A stretch of DNA of 64,000 nt. Source: Lantana camara. Lineage: Eukaryota > Streptophyta > Magnoliopsida > Lamiales > Verbenaceae. The position numbers and the translations under genes are program-made. The stretch spans positions 57,009,501-57,073,500 of the forward strand of contig CM074862.1 of assembly GCA_037501455.1 (NCBI GenBank), given 5' to 3'. Shown here piece by piece: positions 11,120-21,644 of the stretch (positions are counted from its first letter, which is position 1; every line of letters begins with the position of its first letter). A model generated the notes under the pieces. The model was not told the origin of the DNA. It did no database searches and was given only the letters and a program-made list of their open reading frames with translations.

Positions 11120-11440
11120 CCCACGACTCGCGGACATTCTAAGTAAGAACCCTAGGTAGGTACAACTTACAAATTCTAACACCTTTAGAACTCTTACTAG
11201 TTATTTTTGCATCACCTATCTTTCAATATGGACCCACGACTCGTGCGACATCCACATTTACTTAGGCGTTATGCTAGACCCACCAATCATAAGATCATGA
11301 TCAAAACTTAGTTCGAACGACCCACGACTCGCGGACATCGCCCTTGCTAAAATTGACCATGAAATATTGATCATTTAAAATGATCAATTAGGTAACTAAG
11401 AACTAATAAGCTCCACTAGCTATCCCACGACTCGCGGACA
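11120..11440 (-). repeat. Four spaced copies of a 17-base motif in Copia1 leader
   Basis: On the plus strand CCCACGACTCGCGGACA at 11120-11136, a TGCG variant at 11233-11250, and again at 11321-11337 and 11424-11440, about 90-115 bp apart. Copia2 has the same four at 40758-40774, 40871-40888, 40959-40975 and 41063-41079. The sequence between copies is less regular. Confidence 0.85.
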
Positions 11441-12615
11441 ATAACTAGCTTCACTTACTAAACTTAAAACCTGTTGATGGAATGCTAGGAATTTAATTCA
11501 AAATTTGCATCTCGAATTTAAATACCTATTTGTTCGAAATTAGCTTAATATTTAATGGGAATTTTCGAATCAACCGAAGAGTTGTTCGGTTCGGCCTCAC
11601 CAACATAAATGTTATCCAATTTTATTAGTCTTGATTAATGCAAGTACACTTAAATGCATTTCAAACAAGCACATAAACAGATAACATGTCCTAGCATGAT
11701 ACTAACATGTAATGATCATGGGTTCTACCTATCTTATGCGTGATATGTGGGAGCCACTCCACAATCACAAGTTCTAACATACATGCCACATAAACAGTTT
11801 AAATCACATAAGGGAAAGTGGTAACAAAATACGAGCCCTTTCTCTATTACAATTTTACAATTGAGATTCCCCTCCCTAACATTTTGAGGGGTCTTCACTT
11901 ATGGCCTCCTTGTTACTTGAATGCGGTCCATCTTACTCCATGGGTGCATTGTCTCCAAAATGAAAATAAAACCTCACCACCTATCTCTACTCTCAAATTA
12001 CAATAAAAGAAAAAAAGACATAAAGTAATAAGGCTCAATCTTTATATTGGCCTTAGACAATTACAAGGGGCATACCCCGGCCTCAAAAACAGTAATATGG
12101 AAAGCCACATAATAAATCACATAACAGTACGCACATAAGTGAGGCTCCAACCTCAATTGAAAAACGCAACTATAGGGCTCCAACCCCAATTTAAACCATC
12201 CATGTGCATAAATTAAAACCATACATAGATTTAAACCCATGATCACCTAACATGCTTTTGCGAGAATTGAAATGTAACCAATAAATTAAAATTCGCGTTT
12301 TAAGCTCTAATAGCTTAAAACACGACTTAGATGCAATTCCTGTTCAAGAGCCTTTTCAATAAAACCCGAAAAAGAATAGACTAATAAAATTCCAATTAAT
12401 TTCTGAAAATTAATAATTTTATTCTTTCAATATTTTCAGAAAATAGAGATTGTAATTTTTCCAAAATTTAAATCGCTTAATTTCTCAAAAAACCCAATTT
12501 AATCAAAATTTTTAAAATAATTTTTATTTTAGCAAAACTGATTTTAAAAGATAAAACTAAAATAAAATTAAATGGGATTTTAAGGACCGAAAATACGAAA
12601 CACGAGAAACACGAA

Positions 12616-12945
12616 AACACGGGCCCGGGACGATGCGGGATCGCCCGCCCGCCGCGCAGGAACGCGCTAGGCGCGCGCCAGCGCTGTGCACAGCCGCCAG
12701 CGATTGCCGCCAGCGTGCGCGCACCAGGCGCACCCTTGCGCGCAGACGTGCGGCGCGGGCAGGTAGTCCCGCCCATCCCTGGGCGGGCGCTCCCGCGCGG
12801 TTGTGGGAGGAACAGGTGGTTGTCCCGTACGGTTGCGGGACAGGCGAGCAAGGCGCCTAGGCGGCCGGGATGCCTCCCACGCGGATGCGGGAGGGCTGGG
12901 CGGCGGTGATGGGGCTTGGGCGTGCGACGTGCTAGCACGCCCAGG
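12616..12945 (-). repeat. GC-rich hairpin island in Copia1 leader
   Basis: Sharp change from AT-rich to strongly GC-rich sequence. Contains self-complementary units such as TCCCG...CGGGA (GTCCCGTACGGTTGCGGGAC at 12822-12841), CTCCCACGCGGATGCGGGAG, CCCGCCC...GGGCGGG, and GCGTGC...GCACGC at its left-strand end. Copia2 has an island in the same place (42262-42525) with fewer units and much poorer match than the flanks. Confidence 0.7.
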
Positions 12946-13211
12946 CCCTTTCTTTTCGTGTCCCGTTTCGTATTTTTGGGTTTCTCCAAAACCCGGTTCA
13001 ATCCAAAATTAAAAAAATTCGATTTAAACATATTTCAATCAAAACGGTTTTCAAAAACACAATTTAAGAAAACAGTTTCAGAAATTCAAGAAAAATTACA
13101 GTTTCGTAATTCAGGCTTTCTAAAAGAACTCATGAATACCTAATTCACATCTAAGCCTAAGAATTTCTACCAAATTCAGAATAATTGGGACGAATCAGAA
13201 ACACGATTAAC

Positions 13212-13229
13212 GAGGTGGCTCTGATACCA
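13212..13229 (-). promoter_or_regulatory. Primer-binding site of Copia1
   Basis: Minus strand TGGTATCAGAGCCACCTC, complementary to the 3' end of plant initiator tRNA-Met, two bases from the 5' LTR (13232). This fixes the element's orientation and identifies the right-hand LTR as the 5' one. Confidence 0.9.
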
Positions 13230-13231
13230 CT

Positions 13232-15038
13232 TGTTGGAAAACACGAATCAGAAAGCAGCGGAATTTAAAAATTTTCCCAACAAAAGGATCTTGGACTCGC
13301 AATCGTGTATCCAAACTCGTAGAGATAGAAAACTTACTTTTCTTTCATTCTTTCTTGAAGCGTTTCAAGCCACCCAAGAACGCTCTTCTCGTGGCTTGAT
13401 CCCCTCTCCTTGGTAAAGCTCGAATCTTCAAACTTGTAACTTGAAGTCTCTAGAGAAAGTCCACCAACTTGATCACAATCTAACTAGTAAGGATGCTAGT
13501 TCTCTAGTTAGTGTTTAGGCTTAACCTAGGGTTTTATTTAATCTTGGAGAAAGGAAGGTGTTCAACACATGAACCAAAAGAATTGTCAATTAGCTCTAAA
13601 GGGGAGCTTAAGCTCCCCTATGTATAGGCAAGGGAGAGAGGCGCCGATCCTAATCCTTGTTGGGCAAGGATTTGGTCCCTCTCTCTCCTATTACTTGATC
13701 ATCAAGTATTCTCCAACTTTGACTTTGAATTCTAATTCAAATCAACTTTCAAGAGAGCTAAAAATATCCAAACTATTTTTGGATAATTTTATACTTTATT
13801 TATTATAAAATCAATAACTTATTTTTATCTAATTAATTCATAATTAATTAACTAGATTATTTTTCTCGAAAATTAGACTTTCTTTTTAATTCAAAATTAA
13901 ACCAAAGTCTATTAAATAATTAACACATTAATTATTTAATTACCAAATAATTATTCACGCATATGCACACGTGTCCATGAAGGACACGTGTCACGAACGT
14001 GACCCACACGTGTGATTTCACACGTGTGGAACCCTCTAGGCTCGATTAACTCGTTTAATCATTTTAAAGCCTCAGCTCATGTAACCAAGTTGTTGTGTGT
14101 GACCCTCTAGGTTCTCAATTCAATTAGCGGTGACCCTAATTAATTAATTCACTAATTAATTAATCAGTCCACAGACTAAACGACCATAGTCTAGCAACAG
14201 GTGTTTAACCCCTATCTGAATTGGAATGTTTGGATTCGACAGAACCTTTAAGTCATTGATTCATGTGAGATACAATCCTCCTACTTTCTATCTCTCAACC
14301 AAGATCTAGGGCAAGGGAATAATCAGAATCATAATAATCCAGTCTTAAAGCTAAGTGCATTTCATATCCATTTGATCTCAATCCAAGAAACCCTTTTCTT
14401 GATGTCTTGATCTACTGCCTTGGCCAAGGACTCCATATGGCATATGAATGACTTACACAATAAGACATCACCTTGCAAATGCAAGTGTAGGTCCTTTCTT
14501 GATTCTCATTCACTTTCATGAATCACTTGTGCAGCCCCAGCATAAGCCTTGAATCAGTTGTCTAAGGCGACACCCTTTAAAGCTTATACCTAAGACTACA
14601 GAGTTAACTCATAAAGTAACAAGGAACCTCAAGTCTAAGGATCAATTAATCACATCAATGACTCGTGAGATATTTCCTAATCTGGAAGTTTCTATTTCCT
14701 GAAATAGAAACTTCCTTTCCCATTTAGGAATGTTCTCACACGGGGCACCTCAGTGAACTTACTTATTAAAGTAAGCACCCTCATGTATCACGCACGTATC
14801 AACTATACACTTTGCACCTCCATGAAACAAGGTGGTCCTTCTTAAGGGCGTGATCCCACATGCAAGCCTTAGAGGAGTCAGGTTGAAACTCCCACTGTCT
14901 GTAGGACTCATCGGCTTGGAGTAATTTACTAATCATGACTTATGTGATATAGGGCTCGTTTCATGAACCATTTCACCTAAATGGTAGAGTCCTATAGTCA
15001 TCAGGATTAGGGGAGGTCTTATACATGCACAGATAAAG
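13232..15038 (-). repeat. 5' LTR of Copia1, first part
   Basis: Matches 5034-6837 of the left LTR, then is interrupted after CAGATAAAG by the TRIM. It resumes at 25344. Includes the ACGTG array (13967-14029, five cores, one changed to AACGTG) and the decayed TATA-like box (13629-13638). Confidence 0.92.
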
Positions 15039-15528
15039 TGTAAAGCTCAAAGTGCTTGTCCCACATCGGTTGGAGAGGGGAACAAAGCCTCCTTTATAAG
15101 GGGGTGGATACCTTTCCCTTGTTGAGGCCTTTTCCTGGGTGGGCGCCTTCGGGCTTAAATTCCACCGGGAGAAACAAAACCGTGAGGGTGGTGTCGCTTA
15201 GCCCACCAAAGCGGACAATATCGACAGGCGGGTTTTCGGGCTGTTATAAATGGTATCAGAGCCGGGACCCGGGCCGGTGTGCCAGCGAGGACGCTGGGCC
15301 CTTATGGGGGGGTGGACTGTAAAGCTCAAAGTGCTTGTCCCACATCGGTTGGAGAGGGGAACAAAGCCTCCTTTATAAGGGGGTGGATACCTTTCCCTTG
15401 TTGAGGCCTTTTCCTGGTGGGTGCCTTCGGGCTTAAATTCCACCGGGAGAAACAAAACCGTGAGGGTGGTGTCGCTTAGCCCACCAAAGCGGACAATATC
15501 GACAGGCGGGTTTTCGGGTTGTTATAAA
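15039..15528 (+). mobile_element. TRIM element (terminal-repeat retrotransposon in miniature)
   Basis: 490 bp. Two direct LTRs of about 211 bp (15039-15250 and 15318-15528) start TGTAAAGCTCAAAG, contain the CCCACATCGG motif usual in plant TRIMs, and end near TTATAAA. They differ at only a few positions. Between them are 67 bp holding a primer-binding site (TGGTATCAGAGCCGGGAC, 15251-15268) and a purine tract (ATGGGGGGGTGGAC, ending 15317). No coding capacity. ATAAAG before it (15033-15038) and ATAAAG at 25344-25349, beyond LARD1, fit its target duplication. It lacks the 5S rRNA-like part of Cassandra TRIMs. Confidence 0.92.
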
Positions 15529-18500
15529 TGTAACACCCCAAACGGGGGATGCCACATCCCCCGCACTATGAACCAGACCCAGAACATGAAATGAAAGTCC
15601 ATGCCCGAATCCGAATCAGAGCGAACGGGAGACCAACTCACACACTAGGCTAGGCGGATCTAACTTGACCAAAACTCAGAGTGCGGAAGCAATTAAAACC
15701 AACAACAATAGATAGCGGAAGCATTTAAAACAAAACATACAAAGCAGGTGACGGGTTCAACTAGCATAAATACCTAATCTCGTATAATAGATCAACAAAC
15801 ATAACAAGTGACGGGTTCAACTAGCATAGATCCCTAGTCCCGAATATCAACATAAAGTAATAATCATCAAGTGCCACAAGGGGCCGAAAGAGAGTGCCAC
15901 AAGGGGCTACCAAATAGTAAAGTATAATCTCAAGTCTACGAGCCAAAGCATAAGTAAAGTGTATGAAAAGACAAATGCAAATCGAAAGACTAGACCGACG
16001 AAGTGCAACTCAAAGGACTCACTTCCGCCTAGCAAACGCCAACAATCCTGCAACTAAAAGTGTAAATGAGGGGTCAGTCAACTTGACCGAGTGAGGGGGC
16101 TAACGCACACCCACAATATATATATAAGGAGCATAGCACAGAATAAAAGGATGGACTCATGAACCGGGAGTAGGTGTTACATACCAAAACATTTTTAAAG
16201 AACCCAAATAAGATATAGATATAAGTTTAGAACCCATTTTCCAGAAAGACTCTATCCCGATTCATAATTCCATAACATAATCAACTGCTCGGAGAGTACG
16301 AGCTTCCAACCTCAACTCCTCATAACATAAATCAAAATCAATCCAACCTCTACACCAATGATGGAGGAGATGTACCGTCCCCATACCATCGAGAATAAAC
16401 CGTCTAAAATAGACTCACCCTCAAGGGGTTGCGAACCCACAAGAGTCCTCCCCTGCCTTAGCCGAAGGCTCAAGATACCACGCCTCCCTCATCACCCTAA
16501 GGTCGCACAATGATATCTCAAATGGAACTACGCAATGGATAAATACCCCGACGGCCCTAACCGTCCCGGGGGTACCCATTCCGCAGTTCACCAGGATCGA
16601 TCCACACACAGATCACAATGGATCACAACATAACAGATCACGATGGATCACATACGCCCATCTTTCATGGCAATCTCGCTACATAAGTAAAACACAACTG
16701 TTTTTCCAAAATAGCTCACATATGCCTCAAAAACTGGTTTTATATTTACACCCTTCCTACGCGATGGAACTTTAAGCCTCATGACCTCCATCCACGTAGG
16801 ACTCACACAAGACCATCAACATATCATATTCAGCACATACATATCTATAATAGAGTATACTCGCATGCAAGGGTTGAAATTAGCATATTAAGGCCATAGG
16901 TCGCATAACTATACAAAATCCTAAACCTCACCTCGTAGTAGTAGAGTCTGAGAGTGTGAAGGGCCAAACACTCTAAACCTCGGACCCATCGGCACCACCA
17001 AACTCTGTGACAAGACATACAGAAGCCCAGACTTAGACTCTATATGAACCAAACAAGACGCACGGCGTTGCTCAACATGATCGTGGTTATGCATAAGTGT
17101 TCATGTTGTGCTTGGATGAGGTGTCGTGGTCATTCAAGGCAAATCAATGCTCAACAAGGCCATATTTACAAGCAACCATCATGCAATTCCATATCCAAAG
17201 ATGCAAGATAAATTTAGGAAGTCAATGTATTCAGAAAATGCATATTAAATCATCCAATATCACAGGGTTCAATTATAATGTTAGAATTAAGCATCAAGTT
17301 CATGTCGAGTTATAAAGTGCATAAGTAAGAGCAACTTGATTATATAAACATACAAAGTTGTTGTACGTAGATGGCATGCTTGATACAAATAAAGAGTGCA
17401 TTTAATTCACTTAAAGTCATACTTTACAACTTCACAAAATGTTTGGTACACAAGCTCAAGTCACATTCATAGTTTCATAAATATTACACTAACACCCCTT
17501 CATATCTAAACACATAGCATAAATTCATCACATCGGGATTCAAATTGTAAATCGAAACATTCATGCATATCACAATCCATTCAATACATGTTTTCATATA
17601 CGATTGGAATACATCTCGATCAACAAACCAACAATAACCAATTTATTTGCACTTAAAACAATTAATTCAAATAATCACAATTACGCAAAATAATTCGTAA
17701 TAAATAAACCGAGTGTCCGATTAACGAACGGAAAGTGGCGTTGAACTCACCACAACGAGACGAACATTCTGACCAAACGCCGCCAGAACGCCACCACTGT
17801 AGCTACCGGAATTTGGCCGGACCGCCGATGGGCCGCCGTCAAAAGTCGCCGGAAAAATCCCGAAAAATCATTCCTGAATGAAGTCTTCGTGCCCGTTCTG
17901 AATCCTCAATCAATTTCTGGAAATTCGAAGCCGATTGTCCTAGATCTGAAATCTAAGAGCACGAAAACCCTAAATCTTCAAACTCAAATTACTTCCAAAC
18001 CGGTGAACCAAAATACGATCCGAAAGAGGTGTTGACTTACCCATGATGAGCTCTTCGAAAGCCATAAGGTAGCTTTCCGGAAAAATCCTCGGAGCTAGTG
18101 CCGCCGATGCACCGCCACTTTGCCGCCGCCGATCCGCCGCCAAACCACCGAATCTGGAGTCGCCTGATCACAGGTCACTAGTTCTTGTCGTTCCGAACAA
18201 CTTTTGTGAGGAGCTCGAGACCAAAAGATGGCCAGAAAAGGCCCCCGTTGGCCGCCGAAGTTTCTGCCGCCGCCGCTACAGTAACTCGCGCTGACGCCGC
18301 GAGCTTTGGGCGGCGCGTGCGGCGCCGTCGCTGCTCCGATTGCCACGAATCCGATGTCAACCGAAGCGGCTGGAAGTCTACTTTCTGGGTCCAAGGCACG
18401 TGTACCAAGAAAATGGCCGGAAAACGCCCCGAAACGCCGGCGAAGTGGCGGCGGTCTGACAGCTCCGCCGCTGCTACTGAAATCCGGCCATAACTCCGCC

Positions 18501-19226
18501 ACCGTTCATCTTTGGGCCCTGAAATTGGTACTCTTACGTCGGTCTCGCCGAGATAATCGAAATGGACTATTCGTTTGTTGAATTCCGTCGAGAAACGATC
18601 GAGTTATGGGCTCGTAACCGAAGCCGCGATAGTAACCCGCGGGAGAGAGAAAGTGGGAGAGGAGATAGAGAGAGAAAAGGGATTGGGAGAAATGTGTCTT
18701 GTGCACAAGCTATATACAACCGGGTATCCTTATCGCGTAGCAAAGATAAATATCGCGTACAATTAATCGTAAATAAAATTGGTAAAGTTACGAATAAACA
18801 ATCAAGCTCCGAATTATTTTTACAAATAAAAGTGAAATAGAGATTTATCAATTAGAGTTTAATTCAATTTAATCTTAGAAACTTTTCGTATAATTTAGCG
18901 GCACTTTGTAAACACATGATTGACAATTAATCTCAAGGAATTCAAGTAAACCGAAATTAAACAAGTTAAGTAACATGATGAATTTGAAATCAACTTGACA
19001 ATTATTTCATGGAATAAATTTGAATTAAATCAAATTAGATAGTTAGGGTTAAATAGGCGCGTAATTAATCAAGTTGCAATTAATCTTAGAATAATTCGAA
19101 TGAACACATATTAAATTAGATTTACATTAAATCACATAATTCAAGAACTCTTAAATTAAACACACATAAGTGTAGAGACTTACTTGTTGGTGTCGTAAGA
19201 ACGCCCTTCGAGAAAACGGGGCGTCA
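15529..19226 (-). repeat. 3' LTR of LARD1
   Basis: Minus strand TGACGCCCCG to GGGTGTTACA, 3698 bp. AT-rich and noncoding except for a GC-rich block (17760-18640). Open frames there (for example 18095-18502) are conserved in the other copy only because the LTRs are near identical. They have no recognisable domain. Confidence 0.93.
17760..18640 (-). repeat. GC-rich block in LARD1 3' LTR
   Basis: Repeated GCCGGAAAA / GGCCGCCG / CCGCCGCCG words, in at least four imperfect modules: near 17770-17860, 18065-18150, 18225-18300 and 18415-18490. It stands out from the AT-rich rest of the LTR. The second copy is at 23876-24756. Probably GC-rich variable LTR sequence comparable to the palindrome clusters of the other families, but no single palindrome dominates. 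Confidence 0.5.
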
Positions 19227-19263
19227 AACCTTCCCCCCTTAAGAGAACCTGGTCCCCAGGTTC
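19227..19263 (-). promoter_or_regulatory. Polypurine tract and pre-PPT hairpin of LARD1
   Basis: Plus-strand AACCTTCCCCCCTTAAGA (19227-19244) is the complement of the purine tract. Directly behind it GAACCTGG / CCAGGTTC around a 3-base loop (19245-19263) forms an 8-bp hairpin. E has the same hairpin. G1, B, C and M have other arms in this place. Confidence 0.75.
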
Positions 19264-19552
19264 CACTGGAAAAAAATGTAGATCCTCGAGTTGTAGTGCT
19301 CCAACCCTTCTCCCGAACTTGCGTGAGATCATAACTCTAATGGTGAGGCTTACTCCGGTCATCTACACTGAACCTCCTTTAGAATGTCTTGTTATCGTCG
19401 AGGTTCGTGCGAGTACTTGATCCGTTAGATGTTTCGAACTCGGTCGGTCATTCCCATGATCGGATAGCTGCAACTGCACCCAACCTCGATGTCGTCTCAG
19501 ACTCGCCACTTGCAACCCGTAGTCAGAGCAACGCGTAACGCAACCACAACAA

Positions 19553-19929
19553 ACAAGAGAGAATCCCATCTCTCAATAAGTAAGAGAGAGAGCCCCGTCC
19601 CCCAGCACCCACAAGAGAGAGAACCCCGTCTCTCGAGCAAATATAAAAGAGAGAACCCCGTCTCTCAAGCACATAATTGAGAGAACCCCGTCTCTCAACC
19701 TAAGTCGGGCAGATTCCAACATCTCCCAACATTCTAGTTTGAGAAAATCCAGCATTCCTCAAACTCCTAGATTCAAGAGAATCCAGCATCCCTGAATATC
19801 TAAATACAAGAGAATCCAACATCTCTCGCGCACAAAACTTAGAAAGATTCCAACATCTTTCTACCACATAAATAGAGAGAATCCTACATCTCTCCAACAC
19901 ATAAAAAGAGGGAACCTAAGGTCTCTCTT
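19553..19929 (-). repeat. Array of about eleven small hairpins in LARD1 interior
   Basis: Units of about 30-40 bp, each a short inverted repeat around an AACCCCGT- or AATCCAACAT-like loop: GAGAG...CTCTC (several), GTTTGAG...CTCAAAC, AGAAAG...CTTTCT, AGAGAG...CTCTCC. The arm sequence changes from unit to unit while the two arms stay complementary. Related arrays lie in B (33391-33560) and C (56561-56665). Confidence 0.75.
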
Positions 19930-21601
19930 ACACATAAATCCACTGATCAGTTGTTCATACATACACACATCATAGTAACACTTGACGAAAAGTATGCGAT
20001 GCATGTTTGGTGTACCTTATACAACTGATATCGGTGTCCCTTGAGTATAGATTCAACTCTCATACCTCAACTCAAGGGGGATATCGCGATGGAATCCCTA
20101 TAAAACAAGGTTACAGTATGTATGTATGTTATATGAGAAGTTAGTGAGCAATCAAAAGAGTTTTAAATCACATAAGCATGAATAGTTTACACAAGTACAT
20201 AACTCATTCATTCCAGCACAGTTCACAACAAGTAGAAATTTCAAGTTATAAATACTAGATCAGGTATCCAAGTTATCACAATTAAAACAACAATGGTCGT
20301 CACCCACATCAAGCAAAACAAGGTAAGAGTATTTAAGCGATGCATGTATGCAAATGCCATGAATGTCTGGCGTACCGATCACCGTAGTGTCAAACTCTTG
20401 ACAGGAATTTGAGATGAAGTAGTAGGAGTTGATTAAGCTGTCAAGGATGCAACCCTCGTCATCTGAACCTCTTTGTCTTGAGTCTTTTCATAAAGTGGTA
20501 ACTCAGCAAAGCTCGTTTATCGTCAAACCCCTTACTAGACCGTAATCCTTGCTCAACTAGAATCATCTTCAGTTTTTCCCAATAATTCTCATTTATGCGT
20601 TAAATCTTAGTTTGCTCATCTTCAAGGAGTTGTCCATGGTTCGTTTGTCAATTAGATATTTACCTCAGAGTTTCGTTGGATGATCGTGTGCTAAGCACTT
20701 CCCAAAGCAATCCATGGTATATGATCCTGAAACTTGGATAAAGTATTTCGGCATCTAAGTGTTCTATTCCCATCTCAGTAGAATTTTCGATCTTAGCAGA
20801 ACCTTCCACCTCAGCAGAAAGAAGACACCCAGAGAGCTAGCAACCAATCTTGTTCTGTCGTTTGTTAACTCTAAACGACACCAAATCCTTCCACACTCAC
20901 CGATGGTTTGTAGCTCGTTGCTTATGTAACATGGTTACCTATCCACATCCCTTGAACTTGATCGGATTCTTCTACATTAACTCGTTTCCATCAACAAGGT
21001 GACTATTCCCAAATAAACGAATCATCAAGGCGAAAGCTCATCAAAACTCCTTCAAAACGGTTCTACTTGACCAGATTCTCCTCCATTGGCTCATTTCCAT
21101 CCACAAGGTGACTACTTCCAAATAAACGAATCCTCAAGGTGAGAATTCATCAAACTCCATCTTTCAATTGACTTTAAGATAGTAAGTCAACATAGCAAAT
21201 CTCATTCCTTCAACTCTGAACCTTTTCATGACCATTGATCTTGGTAAAGAATCCTTTCATTTTCGAATTATGGCGTGTTTTCGTTATAGTACCAATAGGT
21301 AGTGTTGACGGAGGGAAATCTTAGTGTTAACTCATAGGACACCCTGAAATTCAAACACTAAATTCGATGCATGCGGATTAAAGATGCAAATGAAATGTAA
21401 CACGTATATCACGTAAATGTAACAATTAGTTGTAATTTATAAAGCACATAAAACAAGATGTCGCATAATCAAAGTCACAATGTGCACGCAATCATATAAT
21501 CACGAAACAATTCACGCCGAAGGGTCAAAATATCAAGTCAAACAAATGCAATGCGCAGTTATTCCTATGCCGTACGACCTAGACAGGCTCAACACGACTC
21601 A

Positions 21602-21636
21602 AGAGCTCGGTTTTGCAACCTAGAGCTCTGATACCA
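21602..21636 (-). promoter_or_regulatory. Primer-binding site and overlapping GCAA hairpin of LARD1
   Basis: Minus strand TGGTATCAGAGCTCTAGG (21619-21636) matches initiator tRNA-Met. Its AGAGCTC arm pairs with GAGCTCT further in, closing a stem around GGTT-GCAA-AACC (21602-21629). The loop GCAA is a GNRA tetraloop. The LTR begins eight bases away at 21645. Confidence 0.8.
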
Positions 21637-21644
21637 CTTAAGGA

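Larger units (their letters stand above)
10914..13211 (-). other. Long noncoding leader of Copia1
   Basis: About 2.3 kb between primer-binding site and gag start, much longer than most copia leaders. No open frame is shared with the matching leader of Copia2 (40552-42643), so it is read as untranslated RNA. It contains four spaced copies of a 17-base motif near gag (11120-11440) and a GC-rich hairpin island near the LTR (12616-12945). Small open frames in the island are by-products of its GC content. Confidence 0.75.
19227..21644 (-). other. Noncoding interior of LARD1
   Basis: 2418 bp. No open frame of meaningful length or domain. Contains the hairpin array (19553-19929) near the polypurine tract and the primer-binding hairpin near the 5' LTR. 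Nothing else recognisable between about 19950 and 21600. Confidence 0.75.

Noticed and set aside
12477..13031. 184-residue open frame in Copia1 leader
   Set aside because: Falls on the GC-rich hairpin island and is not preserved in Copia2.
13213..13230. tRNA gene fragments at GCTCTGATACCA sites
   Set aside because: These are primer-binding-site complements next to LTRs. No cloverleaf around them.
15039..15528. Cassandra-type TRIM or 5S rRNA gene
   Set aside because: No 5S internal promoter sequence found in the LTR. Only the general TRIM layout fits.
18095..18502. 135-residue open frame conserved at 24211-24618
   Set aside because: Conserved only because it lies in the two near-identical LARD1 LTRs. 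GC-rich simple words, no domain, opposite-strand frames equally open.
19553..19929. CRISPR-like array (short repeats with spacers)
   Set aside because: Eukaryotic retrotransposon context, repeats are imperfect hairpins and vary from unit to unit, no cas genes.
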